Below, piece after piece: positions 43,697 to 52,845 of a stretch of 64,000 bases of DNA. A program made the position numbers and the translations under genes. Below the pieces are notes generated by a model. That model had not been told where the DNA came from and did not search any database. It saw only the letters and a program-made list of their open reading frames with translations. The stretch comes from Desulfovibrio cuneatus DSM 11391 (lineage in GTDB: Bacteria > Desulfobacterota > Desulfovibrionia > Desulfovibrionales > Desulfovibrionaceae), in assembly GCF_000430005.1 (NCBI RefSeq), contig NZ_AUCY01000016.1:1-64000 (forward strand), in the 5' to 3' direction. How positions within the stretch are numbered: position 1 is the first letter of the stretch; the number at the start of each line of letters is the position of its first letter.

Positions 43697-46128
43697 TGGC
43701 AGTACCAAGCCCATTGGCCCCCGGCAAACTCAAGGCTTTTTTGGACCCCGCCAGGGTGCCTTACGCCAATAGCAATGACATACCCAAAAACGGCAAGCGC
43801 CACAGCCCGCAGCACCGTGTGCTGGAAGCGCTCAAGCTTGGCCTGCACATTAAGGCCCAGGGGTATAACATTTACCTGGCTGGGGAAGCAGACCTTGGCC
43901 GCAGCTACCTGTTGTGGGAATACCTTATGCCCAGGGCAAAGCGGGAAACCACCCCCCCAGACCTTGTGTATGTGCATAATTTTGACGACGATGACGCCCC
44001 GGTGCTCATGGCCCTGCCTTCCGGCATGGGGCACAAACTGAAAAAAAGCCTGCACAAAACCCATGCCAATATTCTGAAAGAAACTGCCCTGCGCCTGGAA
44101 CGTACCACGTTCACCAAGCGCCGCAGTTCCTTGTTCGACAAATTCCAAAACCAGCGTGAACAGCTTTTCAAGCAAATGAACAAGCTGGCAGGAACACAAG
44201 GCTTTATATTAGACCTGGACGAAGCAGGAAGCATGACCCTGTACCCCCAGGTAGATGGCAAGCGCCTCAACGAACAGGAATTTGAAAAGCTGGACGAAAG
44301 CCGCCGCAGTGTGCTCAAGCAAAAAGGCGACAGCCTGATGCAGCCCATGATGGGCTTTTTGCGCAAACTTGCCAAGGCAGAACAGCATTTCCTGGAAGAA
44401 GAGCGTTCACTTGACCGCGAAATTATTGAAGAAGTGCTTACAGTTACCCTGGACCCGCTTATGGAAAAAGTGCTGGCCCAGCACCCTACCCCGGAACTGA
44501 AAGCCTTCTTGATTGCCTTGCGGGCCGATGTGCTGGATAATATTGAAGCCTTTATGCCCGCAGAATCGCCCCACGGCCCAGGCCCTGGCGGCAACGCCCC
44601 TGTGCCCCACCATGAAAGCCAGCCTGCCCAAGACATGAGCGCCCGCTTTGGGGTGAACGTGTTTGTGGACAACACCGCCACAGAAGGGGCCCCCATAGTA
44701 TTTGAAGACCACCCCACCATGGCAAACCTTATGGGGTGCATTGAACGCGAAGCAGAAATGGGGGCGCTGGTTACCGACTTTACCTTAATTAAGGCAGGCA
44801 GCCTGCACAAGGCCAATGGCGGCTACCTTGTTGTGCATGTAGACGATGTGCTACAAGCCACAGGCGTGTGGGAAGCGTTGTTGCGTTCCCTGCGTTCCGG
44901 GCTTTCCCGCGTGGAAGATACGGCGGAAGAAGAAAGCACCCGCACCAAGGGCCTGCACCCAGCCCCGGTGCCCCTGAACCTGAAGGTTATTCTTATTGGC
45001 AAGGAAGAGGTATATGAACTGCTCCTGGATATGGACGACAGGTTCAGCAGGCTGTTTAAAATCAAGGCCCACCTTTCCGACTCCATGCCCCGCAACAGCA
45101 CCAATATCCGGTCCTACCTCAGCCAGCTAAAACGCATTATTACTGACGAAGACCTGGTGCCCTTTGACAGGGACGCCCTTGCAGGCATTGTAGACCACGG
45201 TTCCCGCCTGGTGGAAGACCAGAGCAAGCTTTCCCTGAAGTTCCCTCAGCTACGGGAAATTATGATAGAAGCTTCTGCTTATGCCACTATGGAAGGCAAA
45301 CCCGTGGTGACAGGGGAAGTGCTTACCCAGGCCTTGCGGGCGCGCAACTTCCGCTCCAATTTGGTGGAAGAAGCGTTTATGGAAGAATACGACCGCAAAA
45401 TCATCAAGGTTGCCACCAGCGGTAATGCCGTGGGGGTGGTAAACGGGCTTGCGGTTTCTTTCTATGGCGACTTCGAGTTTGGCCTGCCCCACCAAATTTC
45501 CTGCACCATTGGGGCAGGCAGTGGCGGCATTGTTGACCTTGAACGCGACGCACAGCTTGGCGGCCCCATTCACACCAAAGCCATGATGATTTTAAAAAGC
45601 TATCTGGTGGGGGCCTTTGCCCACAACAAGCCCTTGATGCTTACAGGCAGCCTTGGCTTTGAACAAAACTATGTGGGCATTGAAGGGGACTCCGCTTCCG
45701 GGGCTGAACTTGCGGCCCTGCTTTCTGCCATTTCCGGCGTACCGGTGAACCTCTCCCTGGCCTTTACCGGGGCGGTGAGCCAGTCTGGCCAAATTATGGC
45801 CGTGGGCGGCGTAACCCGCAAAATTGAAGGCTATTTTGAGGTGTGCAAACGCCACGGCCTTACGGGCGGGCAAGGGGTTATTATGCCCCGCGACAACATT
45901 ACCCACCTTATGCTGCATGAAGATGTTATTAATGCCGTAAAAGCGGGGAAATTCCGCATTTACCCGGTGGAACACATTACCCAGGCCCTGGAACTGCTCA
46001 CAGGGGTACCTGCTGGCCGGCTGAACAAAGACGGGAAATACACCAAAGGCTCGCTGTATGCCAAAGTGGATGAACGCCTGAAAGAACTGGCGCGCCTTGG
46101 TATGCCGGGCAAACCGGGCAGGCGATAG
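43696..46128 (+). CDS. Lon-like ATP-dependent protease (AAA_32/LonB-related)
   Basis: 810 residues. The N-terminal region corresponds to the AAA_32-type Lon-related family, with an altered P-loop LAGEADLGRS (Lys replaced by R69), then a long helical insert (about 110-240, charged coiled coil). The sensor/Walker B area shows GGYLVVHVDDVL. The C-terminal protease domain has the Ser-Lys dyad: S666 in EGDSASGAEL, K709 in GGVTRKIEGY, as in archaeal LonB. Unlike LonA it lacks the N-terminal LAN domain. The degraded substrates are unknown. It overlaps hemC by one base. Whether it hydrolyses ATP is open because of the P-loop change, which may be a family trait. Confidence 0.85.
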   Translation: MAVPSPLAPGKLKAFLDPARVPYANSNDIPKNGKRHSPQHRVLEALKLGLHIKAQGYNIYLAGEADLGRSYLLWEYLMPRAKRETTPPDLVYVHNFDDDDAPVLMALPSGMGHKLKKSLHKTHANILKETALRLERTTFTKRRSSLFDKFQNQREQLFKQMNKLAGTQGFILDLDEAGSMTLYPQVDGKRLNEQEFEKLDESRRSVLKQKGDSLMQPMMGFLRKLAKAEQHFLEEERSLDREIIEEVLTVTLDPLMEKVLAQHPTPELKAFLIALRADVLDNIEAFMPAESPHGPGPGGNAPVPHHESQPAQDMSARFGVNVFVDNTATEGAPIVFEDHPTMANLMGCIEREAEMGALVTDFTLIKAGSLHKANGGYLVVHVDDVLQATGVWEALLRSLRSGLSRVEDTAEEESTRTKGLHPAPVPLNLKVILIGKEEVYELLLDMDDRFSRLFKIKAHLSDSMPRNSTNIRSYLSQLKRIITDEDLVPFDRDALAGIVDHGSRLVEDQSKLSLKFPQLREIMIEASAYATMEGKPVVTGEVLTQALRARNFRSNLVEEAFMEEYDRKIIKVATSGNAVGVVNGLAVSFYGDFEFGLPHQISCTIGAGSGGIVDLERDAQLGGPIHTKAMMILKSYLVGAFAHNKPLMLTGSLGFEQNYVGIEGDSASGAELAALLSAISGVPVNLSLAFTGAVSQSGQIMAVGGVTRKIEGYFEVCKRHGLTGGQGVIMPRDNITHLMLHEDVINAVKAGKFRIYPVEHITQALELLTGVPAGRLNKDGKYTKGSLYAKVDERLKELARLGMPGKPGRR

Positions 46129-46130
46129 GG

Positions 46131-46440
46131 AAACGCTGATTTATTCCGTTTGGCGACGTTGCGACTTTTTTTGCTCGGGCTTCGTGGAGATGTGCGAGGT
46201 GGCAAAACCACTCGCACCCTCTGCCCTCACTCCACGGCTTGCTACGCTCGCGACTGCCGTCGGCTTTAAGGTGTTTTTGAAACAGTCATGGACGAAAGAG
46301 TTGACTCGGCCCGTCCTGGGCCTCGGCCTTCGGCTCCCGCCCTTCAGGCGGTTTCTAATTCCGCTTTCCTTCGGAATTGTCACTCCTGCTTCAAAAAAAG
46401 CTCGCGCCTTGCCAAACGAAATAACTGCGCGTTTCCAAAT
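46131..46440. repeat. family-1 hairpin-mosaic element, copy E
   Basis: Z module with stem GTGCGAG (46192-46198, extended by GTGG) / CTCGCAC (46211-46217), the block CACTCCACGGCTTGCTACGC, and flanks CCGTTTGGCGACG and GCTCGCGCCTTGCCAAACGA. Copy F is the same arrangement inverted 2.5 kb away. The remainder of 46441-46754 holds no gene I can support. Confidence 0.75.
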
Positions 46441-46754
46441 GCCATGTCACCAGTGCTTCCATAGGAAAGAGATATAGAAGACTAAGGAAGGGGGAATGCT
46501 TTTATACAAAAGTGTTCCCCCTATTTCATATGCATAAAAGGGCACTGGCCCGGAAAAAGAAGGTAGCAGCCTCGTTACGCACGGCGTACTTGTGCAAATC
46601 AAGGGTGCCTTCAATAGAGCCTTCCGCCGGGGAAGGCCAACCAGCCGCCACCTGATGCAAAATATGAAACACAACAGAAAAACACTTCTTTGCGGGCCTG
46701 CATATATTTGCTACACTGTACGCAAAACAACACACCAGCCTGTGGGGGAAATAT

Positions 46755-47171
46755 ATGAACAAGCACACAGTAAGCACAATGGGCACAACCGCAGTACTTT
46801 TTGGGATTCTCCTGCTTACCCTTGGCGGGTGTGCACCCAAGCCGCAAGCCGAGCCTGTAGTAACAGACAAGCACACCAGCATGAATGCCCTGGACGTGAC
46901 CGGGTGTTACGCCCCGGAAGGCCGCAAAGCCAAGGGCCTGAAATTTGTAGCATTGGGCAAAGAGAACGCCTTTACCCTGCGCACGGCAAAGGGCAAGAAG
47001 CACCAGGGAACGTTCCGCTGGGAGGCTTCCGGCAGAACCATACGCCTTGTGCAGCAAGAAAAGGAAGTTGCCCACCTGTTTGTGGGGGAAGGTTTTGTGC
47101 GGCTGGAAGGTGAAGGCCCTGGTGCCGGGGAGCGCCTGCTATTGCAGCCAGACGCCACGATGTGCCGCTAA
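46755..47171 (+). CDS. hypothetical lipoprotein, 138 aa
   Basis: Lipobox LTLGGC with acylated Cys26, after GTTAVLFGILLLTLGG. The mature part DVTGCYAPEGRKAKGLKFVA and FTLRTAKGKKHQGTFRWEAS is beta-rich and resembles the calycin-like NlpE/MliC layout, without the NlpE CxxC pair. ATG 46755 has GGGGGAA 5 nt upstream. The function is not known; an envelope-stress or inhibitor role is only a guess from the shape. Confidence 0.7.
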   Translation: MNKHTVSTMGTTAVLFGILLLTLGGCAPKPQAEPVVTDKHTSMNALDVTGCYAPEGRKAKGLKFVALGKENAFTLRTAKGKKHQGTFRWEASGRTIRLVQQEKEVAHLFVGEGFVRLEGEGPGAGERLLLQPDATMCR

Positions 47172-47275
47172 CCCTCGCACTTTGCACCCTTACGTGCATA
47201 GTTTTGGGCAGCAGCCACCAAAAATCCCAAACCAAATAGTTTTGACAAACAACACAGAAGCATAAGGAGAGAACC

Positions 47276-47719
47276 ATGAAAAAGATTGCAAAAATTTTGT
47301 GTGCCGTGGACTTTTCTCAGTACAGTGAACAGGTTGCAGAGTACGCCGCAAGCTTAGCCAAGGCCTTTGGGGCAGAGATTATTGTGGTGTATGCCGCGCC
47401 AGACCTTGCCCAGTATGATGACCTGCATGTGTCCCCCGCCACCCTGGAAGGCACTCTGGAGGAAATTTTCATTAACGCTGAAAAAAGCATGGAAAACTTT
47501 GTACCTGCTTCCTTTAAGGACATAAAAACACAGGGGGTTGTAGTCACTGGCGACCCGGCGGAAGAAATTATTGAAATGGCCAACTCCAGCGATGCAGACA
47601 TGATTATTATGGGCACCCACGGGCGCAAAGGCATTGAGCGCATCCTGTTTGGTTCTGTGGCAGAGCAGGTGGTCAAAAGCGCAACGATTCCTGTGCTGAC
47701 TATTCACCCGACGCAATAG
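47276..47719 (+). CDS. uspA: universal stress protein, UspA family
   Basis: 147 residues, single USP domain: KILCAVDFSQYSEQVAEYA at the start and the ATP-binding signature GTHGRKGIERILFGSVAEQV (G-2x-G-9x-G-S) near the end, followed by PVLTIHP. It is therefore of the ATP-binding UspFG type rather than E. coli UspA itself. SD AGGAGAG lies before ATG 47276. A long hairpin follows. Family members help survival under growth arrest and stress. Confidence 0.93.
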   Translation: MKKIAKILCAVDFSQYSEQVAEYAASLAKAFGAEIIVVYAAPDLAQYDDLHVSPATLEGTLEEIFINAEKSMENFVPASFKDIKTQGVVVTGDPAEEIIEMANSSDADMIIMGTHGRKGIERILFGSVAEQVVKSATIPVLTIHPTQ

Positions 47720-47765
47720 CCAAATGCCCTGCTGAAAAAGCAGGAAAAACCAACAAATCCAACCC

Positions 47766-47810
47766 AGCTAAAATCACAAAGGACGCACTGCGTCCTTTGT
47801 GATTTTAGCT
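47766..47810. terminator. perfect 22-bp hairpin, uspA / gntR
   Basis: A perfect inverted repeat with 22-nt arms (47766-47787 and 47789-47810) and a single-base centre. It begins AGCTAAAATCACAAAGG. The A/T-rich outer arms give a T-run on either strand, between convergent uspA and gntR. Confidence 0.85.
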
Positions 47811-47861
47811 TCATGCGTGCATGGAGTAAACTATACAAAACAACTACGCACCACCACGGCA

Positions 47862-48530
47862 TCACTCCCGTTCGTGCGCCCGCAAAATAGCCTGCCGCAG
47901 GGTTTCCACCGCATTCTTCATGCCTTCATTCACATTCATCTCAAGGTATTCCAGGGCCTTGCTCACATCTTTTTGCACAATGGCCGTAAGCAACGCCACG
48001 TGCTGGGCCTGGGTGCTGCCCAGGCGGTTTTCCCTGGCAAAATCCATTACCCGGAACACCCGCAGCCTGTCGTTAATCTGGCGCAATGCTTCCAGCATAA
48101 CGTTATTACCGTAAAGCTCTGCCAGGGTTTCATGGAACACCCTGTCTGCTGCGGCGCGGTCTGGCTCTGCTTCCATGGAAACCGTTTGCCAGTGCGCCAA
48201 TAGCGCTTCAATGGGTGCGGTGTTGTGCAGGGAACACAAGCCCTCCACCACATAACGTTCAAGGGCAAGGCGCAGTTCATACAGTTCTTTTACCCCGCGC
48301 TGACTGATTTGCTTAACAATATAACTGCGGCTGCTTGTTTTGTGGGTCAGGTCTGCCGCTTCCAGCATGCGCAAGGCTTCACGCACAGGGCTACGGCTTA
48401 CGCCAAACTCTGCACACAAGGCCTCTTCCACCAGCACATGGTTGTGCGGGTATTCCAGGTTCAAAATGCGCTTTCGCAACACTTCTTCCACCTGCGCGCC
48501 TAAATTCACTTTTTTACGTGGGGTACCCAT
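47862..48530 (-). CDS. GntR-family regulator (FadR/FCD subfamily)
   Basis: 222 residues from ATG 48530 (AGGAG 5 nt upstream). The N-terminal winged helix has EEVLRKRILNLEYPHNHVLV, EEALCAEFGVSRSPVREALR and MLEAADL. The C-terminal FCD domain is helical with potential metal ligands in VFHETLAELYG and QHVALLTAIV; it senses a small carboxylate or related metabolite. It lies at the end of the ureide operon on the same strand, separated by repeat copy F, and is the best candidate to control it through the TTGTATACAA palindrome near 55741. An imperfect palindrome GCGTGTAGCTATACGC at about 48555-48570 lies upstream of its own start. Confidence 0.9.
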   Translation of the reverse strand: MGTPRKKVNLGAQVEEVLRKRILNLEYPHNHVLVEEALCAEFGVSRSPVREALRMLEAADLTHKTSSRSYIVKQISQRGVKELYELRLALERYVVEGLCSLHNTAPIEALLAHWQTVSMEAEPDRAAADRVFHETLAELYGNNVMLEALRQINDRLRVFRVMDFARENRLGSTQAQHVALLTAIVQKDVSKALEYLEMNVNEGMKNAVETLRQAILRAHERE

Positions 48531-48724
48531 ATGCTCCTTCTTGCAGCTAGGTCTGCGCGTGTAGCTATACGCTGTTCCTGGGTGAATTGCAAGAAACAGG
48601 CAAGCACCCACCCTTGCCCGCCAACGGTGACGTGCCAGGGGCAAGTGCTTGAAAAATACGACTATTGTCCCGTAATGTGACAAATGGAATTATTCCCCTA
48701 AGCTAAAAAACATCATACATGGCA

Positions 48725-48945
48725 CGGGAAGCGGTCAGTTTTTTCGTTTGGCAAGGCACGAATCATTTTTTGAAACGCGGGCTGGACTCTTCTGTTCAAC
48801 TCAACCTCCCTAAAGCCGACGGCAGTCGCGAGCGTAGCAAGCCGTGGAGCAAGGGCAGAGGGTGCGGGAAGCTTTGCTGCCCGCACATCTCCACGAAGCC
48901 CAAGCGAAAAAAGGTCACGCCGCCAAACGGAAAAAATCACCGCTT
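48725..48945. repeat. family-1 hairpin-mosaic element, copy F (inverted relative to E)
   Basis: Z module with stem GTGCGGG (48862-48868) / CCCGCAC (48880-48886), the block CGAGCGTAGCAAGCCGTGG and flanks TTCGTTTGGCAAGGCACGA and CACGCCGCCAAACGG. It is the reverse complement of copy E in layout. Its right end reaches the stop codon of the carbamate kinase gene. The gap 48531-48724 has no gene visible. Confidence 0.75.
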
Positions 48946-49884
48946 CCTAATGTGTGTGCCTGTCTTGCCGGCTACTGCCTCACGCAGTTTTTCCGGAGTG
49001 GTAATAAGCCCGGTGCCGCCTGTGGCCTTCACAAAGCTGACCAGGGCACGCACTTTTGGCCCCATGCTGCCAGCGGGAAATTCCCCGGCAGCAAGGTATT
49101 CTTCCGCCTGTGCCACAGTCAGGGAGTCCAGCCACTGCTGGTCTGGCTTGCCAAAACGAATAGCCACCTTTTCCACCGCTGTGGGCAGCACAAGCATGTC
49201 TGCTTTCAGGCGGGAAGCCAGCAACGCGGCAGAAGCGTCTTTGTCCACCACGGCTTCCACCCCTTCAAAGTCGCCCTCTTCATTCTGCACCACAGGAATG
49301 CCACCGCCCCCAAGGGCCACAACGCTCATTCCGGCTTGCAGCATGTGCAAAATGGGCTCTTCTTCAATAATGCGCACAGGCTCGGGGGAAGCCACCACCC
49401 GGCGCCAGCCCCGGCCGGAATCTTCCACCACGCTCCAGCCAAGTTCCCTGGCAAGGCGGTCTGCTTCTTCCTTGCTGAACCACCCGCCAATGGGTTTGGT
49501 GGGGGCCGCAAAGGCAGGGTCGTTCCGGTTTACCAGAATCTGGGTGACAATGGCCACAGGCTGCCGGGCAATGCCCCTGCGCTGAAATTCATTGCGCAGG
49601 GCCTTACACAGCATGTAGCCCACCGCGCCCTGGGTATCGGCCCCGGCAATGTCCATGGGAATGGGGGGCACTTCAGGGGTGGAAAGCTCGGAACGGCGCA
49701 TAATAAGCCCCACCTGGGGGCCGTTGCCGTGGGAAAGCAGTACATTCCAGCCATCCAGCATGAGGGAAGCAATATGCACCGCTGTTTCTTTGGCCCGTTC
49801 ATACTGCTTGGCTATGGCTAAATGCTCCACATCCGGGGAAAGGGCATTACCGCCAATGGCTATAACTGCCAGTTTCGCACTCAT
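48937..49884 (-). CDS. arcC: carbamate kinase
   Basis: 315 residues; carbamoyl phosphate + ADP to ATP + carbamate. Motifs: VIAIGGNALSPD, LLSHGNGPQVG, GADTQGAVGYML, VVALGGGGIPVV, EAVVDKDASAALLA, GSMGPKVRALVSFV. The gene overlaps the DUF1116 gene in an ATGA arrangement and is the last enzyme of the unit. There is no arginine deiminase (arcA) or ornithine carbamoyltransferase nearby, so it serves the transcarbamoylase encoded by its neighbours, like AllK (YbcF) in E. coli. Start ATG 49884 is preceded by GAGG. Confidence 0.95.
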   Translation of the reverse strand: MSAKLAVIAIGGNALSPDVEHLAIAKQYERAKETAVHIASLMLDGWNVLLSHGNGPQVGLIMRRSELSTPEVPPIPMDIAGADTQGAVGYMLCKALRNEFQRRGIARQPVAIVTQILVNRNDPAFAAPTKPIGGWFSKEEADRLARELGWSVVEDSGRGWRRVVASPEPVRIIEEEPILHMLQAGMSVVALGGGGIPVVQNEEGDFEGVEAVVDKDASAALLASRLKADMLVLPTAVEKVAIRFGKPDQQWLDSLTVAQAEEYLAAGEFPAGSMGPKVRALVSFVKATGGTGLITTPEKLREAVAGKTGTHIRKR

Positions 49885-51293
49885 TTGCACACCTCTTCAT
49901 ACAGCGCTTCAATAGCTGCGGTAAAGCACGGCATGGGGGCCCAGGTTACCCCGGCACCAATTTGCCCAACCCCGGCATCTTTATGGGCAATGCCAGTGTT
50001 AATAACAGGGCGTATGCCTGTGTCTGCCACAAGGCGGGCGTCTATGCCAGCCGGGGTGCCGGTAAAGTTCAGCATGGGCAACGTAAAGTTGCCGTTGATC
50101 CCCAGGGTTATCTGTTTCATGCTTATGGTGTTGTTCAAAGCATCGTCGGAAGTACCGCCCACAAACTGCACAATGGCCGGGGCGGCTGCCATGGCAAAGC
50201 CACCAATGCCGCAAGTTTCCGTAATGGCACTGTCCCCCAGGTCGCGGGCTGCGTCTGCCTGAGAATACCCAGGAAAGAACAGACCTTCAACATAAGGGGC
50301 GTCTGCCTGGAACCAGCGGCCAGGAAAGGCGGAAAGCTGAATGCCAAACTTGATGCCGTTACGGGCCATTACCGTGACCATGGAACTGCCCGGCACCCCG
50401 GCTGCCGCATTAAGCATGGCTTTGCAGGCTGCCATGGAAAGGTTCAGGAAGAAGTGGTCGTTACCTGCAATAAAGGCAAAGGCTTCATCCAGTTCTTTGG
50501 GGGAAGCCACCCCGTGGCGCAGGGCCACAGGCACCAGCTTGCGGAACAAAAGCGATGTGGCTGCCACGTTACGGTTGTGGCACTCATCACCCATGTGCAT
50601 GGCCTGGGCAATAAGCGGTTTCAGCTCCAGCGGTTCCATGTGGGCCAGGGTTGCCTTAAGCACAGGGGCCAGCACGTCGCGCATCCAGCGCAGGCGGTGC
50701 AGCACCTCGTCGCTGTTGGCACCAAAGCGCAGTACCTTGCCCAGCCCTTCGTTCATATTGGAAAAAGTGGTGTTGCCGTTTACGGTGTCGCGCACCACCC
50801 ACACCGGCATGCTGGGGCTGGTAATGCCTGCCATGGGGCCAACGGCATTGTGGTGGTTGCAGGAATCAATGGCAATTTCGCCTTTTTCCACCAGCGTTGC
50901 CGCTTCTTCCGTTGTGGCTGCCCAGCCTTCCAGCACGGCAGCACCGCACACAGCGCCTTTTTGCGGGCCACACATATCGGCCCAGGCAATGGGGGGGCCG
51001 GAATGCAGAATCAGCTTCTTGCCCTGCATGGCAGGAATAACGTCAGCGGCAGTAGCAATGCCTTCCAACACGGGGGTGGAGGCAAGGTAGCGTTCAAACG
51101 CAATTTTGTTGGCTTCTTCCACCTTGGGGTGGTTTACCAGTTCTGCCAGTTTCCAGCCAATTTCAGGGTTGCCTTCTGCCGGGGGTTGCCACTGGCAGGC
51201 TGCCACAGGGGTGCCCATGTCTTGCAGGGGTTCTGCAAACCGCACCAGCCCGAGGTTAATAACGGAAAGGTCTGAAGAAAGAATAGATTTCAT
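49881..51293 (-). CDS. DUF1116/YlbE (AllG)-family subunit of oxamate-type transcarbamoylase
   Basis: 470 residues of the DUF1116 family. Typical stretches: ILHSGPPIAWADMCGPQKGA, IDSCNHHNAVGPMAGITSPS, MGDECHNRNVAATSLL, MVTVMARNGIKFGIQLS and GINTGIAHKDAGVGQIGAG-like end VINTGIAHKDAGVGQIGAG. In E. coli, AllF (FdrA), AllG (YlbE) and AllH (YlbF) together make oxamic transcarbamylase, producing carbamoyl phosphate. No AllH/DUF2877 gene is present here. It lies 4 nt after fdrA and overlaps carbamate kinase, so a complex with FdrA is likely. Confidence 0.88.
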   Translation of the reverse strand: MKSILSSDLSVINLGLVRFAEPLQDMGTPVAACQWQPPAEGNPEIGWKLAELVNHPKVEEANKIAFERYLASTPVLEGIATAADVIPAMQGKKLILHSGPPIAWADMCGPQKGAVCGAAVLEGWAATTEEAATLVEKGEIAIDSCNHHNAVGPMAGITSPSMPVWVVRDTVNGNTTFSNMNEGLGKVLRFGANSDEVLHRLRWMRDVLAPVLKATLAHMEPLELKPLIAQAMHMGDECHNRNVAATSLLFRKLVPVALRHGVASPKELDEAFAFIAGNDHFFLNLSMAACKAMLNAAAGVPGSSMVTVMARNGIKFGIQLSAFPGRWFQADAPYVEGLFFPGYSQADAARDLGDSAITETCGIGGFAMAAAPAIVQFVGGTSDDALNNTISMKQITLGINGNFTLPMLNFTGTPAGIDARLVADTGIRPVINTGIAHKDAGVGQIGAGVTWAPMPCFTAAIEALYEEVCK

Positions 51294-51297
51294 AATA

Positions 51298-52845
51298 TTA
51301 CCCCACCAACACAGCCCCGGTAAGGGCTATGGCCTCAGCATTACTGCTGCACAGGTGCACACCGGCCTCTTCCAGCTTTTTACGCTGGCTGGCAAGGCCT
51401 TGCACGTCTTTATCTGTGCCACACACAAACCCGATAAACACCAGTTCCCTGCCGCCTTTTTGGGCTATGGCGCGGGCTTCACGCACGGCACCTGCCAGTT
51501 CCCCGGCAGGGTCTGCATTGGCCCCGTAACCAATAACCACATCCAGCAGCACCACAGCGGTTTCCGGGTCTGCCGCTTCATGCAGCAGGCGCTCATTACG
51601 CTGGGAAGGGTCAATCATAGGGTGGGGTTTGCCACGGGTAAAGTCGTCATCCCCCAGGTCAATAACAGTGTGCCCCTGGCTTTTATGGATATTTGCCAGT
51701 TTTTGGGCCTTGCCCGTGGGGGTGTTGCCAAACACTTCCGGCAAAATGGTTTGCAAAGAAAGCAGTGCTTCATAACAAAAGGTGCCGCCGCTATACAGGC
51801 CACGCACATATTTCTGCCCTGGGGCAAGCACCTTTTTCAGGTCTGTGGCCCGCTGCTGCACACGGGGGGTGCTGGCAGTCACGCTGGTAAAGGAAGGAGC
51901 CTGCCCGTTTGCCAGGGCAATAGCCTTGTGGGCGGCTTCTTCCAGGGTGTTGGCCTGGGTGAGGTTTTTGCCCGTAATGCTGCCGGGGGCGGCCCCCAAA
52001 AAGCACACCACCACAGGCTTGCCCACGCTGGAAGCCTGGGCAAGAACGGCTTCTGCCACTTCTTTTGCAGGTGGCTTGGAAACAAGCACAATGACTTTTG
52101 TCTCCACATCTTCAGCAAGGGCCGCAATGCCAGAGCGCATGGTAAGCCCGCCCACGCTCACGGAAAGGTCATGCCCGCCTGTGCCAATGGCGTGGGAAAC
52201 ACCGCCGCCAAGCTGGTCAACAATGGTGGTTACTTCCTGCGTGCCTGTGCCGGAAGCCCCCACAACGCCAATGTTGCCACGGCCCACCACGTTGGCAAAA
52301 GCCAGGGGCACGCCTGCAATAATGGCTGTGCCGCAGTCTGGCCCCATAACCAGCAAGCCGTGTTCAAAGGCGTACTTTTTCAAGGCAATTTCCTGCCATT
52401 CCGGTACGTTGTCAGAAAACAGCATGACGTTCAGCCCGCGGTGCAGGGCCTTCATGGCTTCTGCCCCGGCGTATTCACCGGGCACGGAAATAAGGGCAAA
52501 GGTGGCTTCAGGCCGGGCCTTTAACGCTTCGGCAAGGGAGCCAAAGGGCTTTTCTTCCTTGGCAGCGCCTTTTGTTTCCGCAGCCGTGAGCAGGCGTTCA
52601 AATTCCGCCACTGCAAGCTGGGTGGCTTCTTCCGTGCCTTTCACCACAAACACAAGGTCGTTGGGGGCCACTTCTGCCATGGGGGCATCCAGAAGCCCTG
52701 CTGCCACCATCATTTCCTGGTTGGCAGGGGTACCCATAAGGGCAGAGGCAAGCTCTACCCCTTCCAAGCCGCCCACTTTGGCGGAAAGCTGCATCAGCGC
52801 TACTGAGTCGCGATAAAAATTTTTGAAAATACTGTGTGCTCTCAT
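51298..52845 (-). CDS. fdrA: FdrA (AllF)-like, succinyl-CoA-ligase-related subunit
   Basis: 515 residues. The middle is a SucD-type Rossmann/ligase fold: YAFEHGLLVMGPDCGTAIIA, IGVVGASGTGTQEVTTIVDQ, GGVSHAIGTGGHDLS with the His that in succinyl-CoA synthetase is phosphorylated, followed by IVLVSKPPAKEVAEAVL and KPVVVCFLGAAPG. The C-terminal half has LYSGGTFCYEA and DDDFTRGKPHPMIDPSQR. In E. coli it is a subunit of oxamic transcarbamylase. The start overlaps the amidohydrolase gene by 4 nt (ATGA). The name comes from an old FtsH-suppressor phenotype and is not informative. Confidence 0.9.
   Translation of the reverse strand: MRAHSIFKNFYRDSVALMQLSAKVGGLEGVELASALMGTPANQEMMVAAGLLDAPMAEVAPNDLVFVVKGTEEATQLAVAEFERLLTAAETKGAAKEEKPFGSLAEALKARPEATFALISVPGEYAGAEAMKALHRGLNVMLFSDNVPEWQEIALKKYAFEHGLLVMGPDCGTAIIAGVPLAFANVVGRGNIGVVGASGTGTQEVTTIVDQLGGGVSHAIGTGGHDLSVSVGGLTMRSGIAALAEDVETKVIVLVSKPPAKEVAEAVLAQASSVGKPVVVCFLGAAPGSITGKNLTQANTLEEAAHKAIALANGQAPSFTSVTASTPRVQQRATDLKKVLAPGQKYVRGLYSGGTFCYEALLSLQTILPEVFGNTPTGKAQKLANIHKSQGHTVIDLGDDDFTRGKPHPMIDPSQRNERLLHEAADPETAVVLLDVVIGYGANADPAGELAGAVREARAIAQKGGRELVFIGFVCGTDKDVQGLASQRKKLEEAGVHLCSSNAEAIALTGAVLVG

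Noticed and set aside
49962-51275. 437-codon plus-strand frame
   Set aside because: Antisense to the DUF1116 gene; His/Gly/Cys-rich shadow composition.
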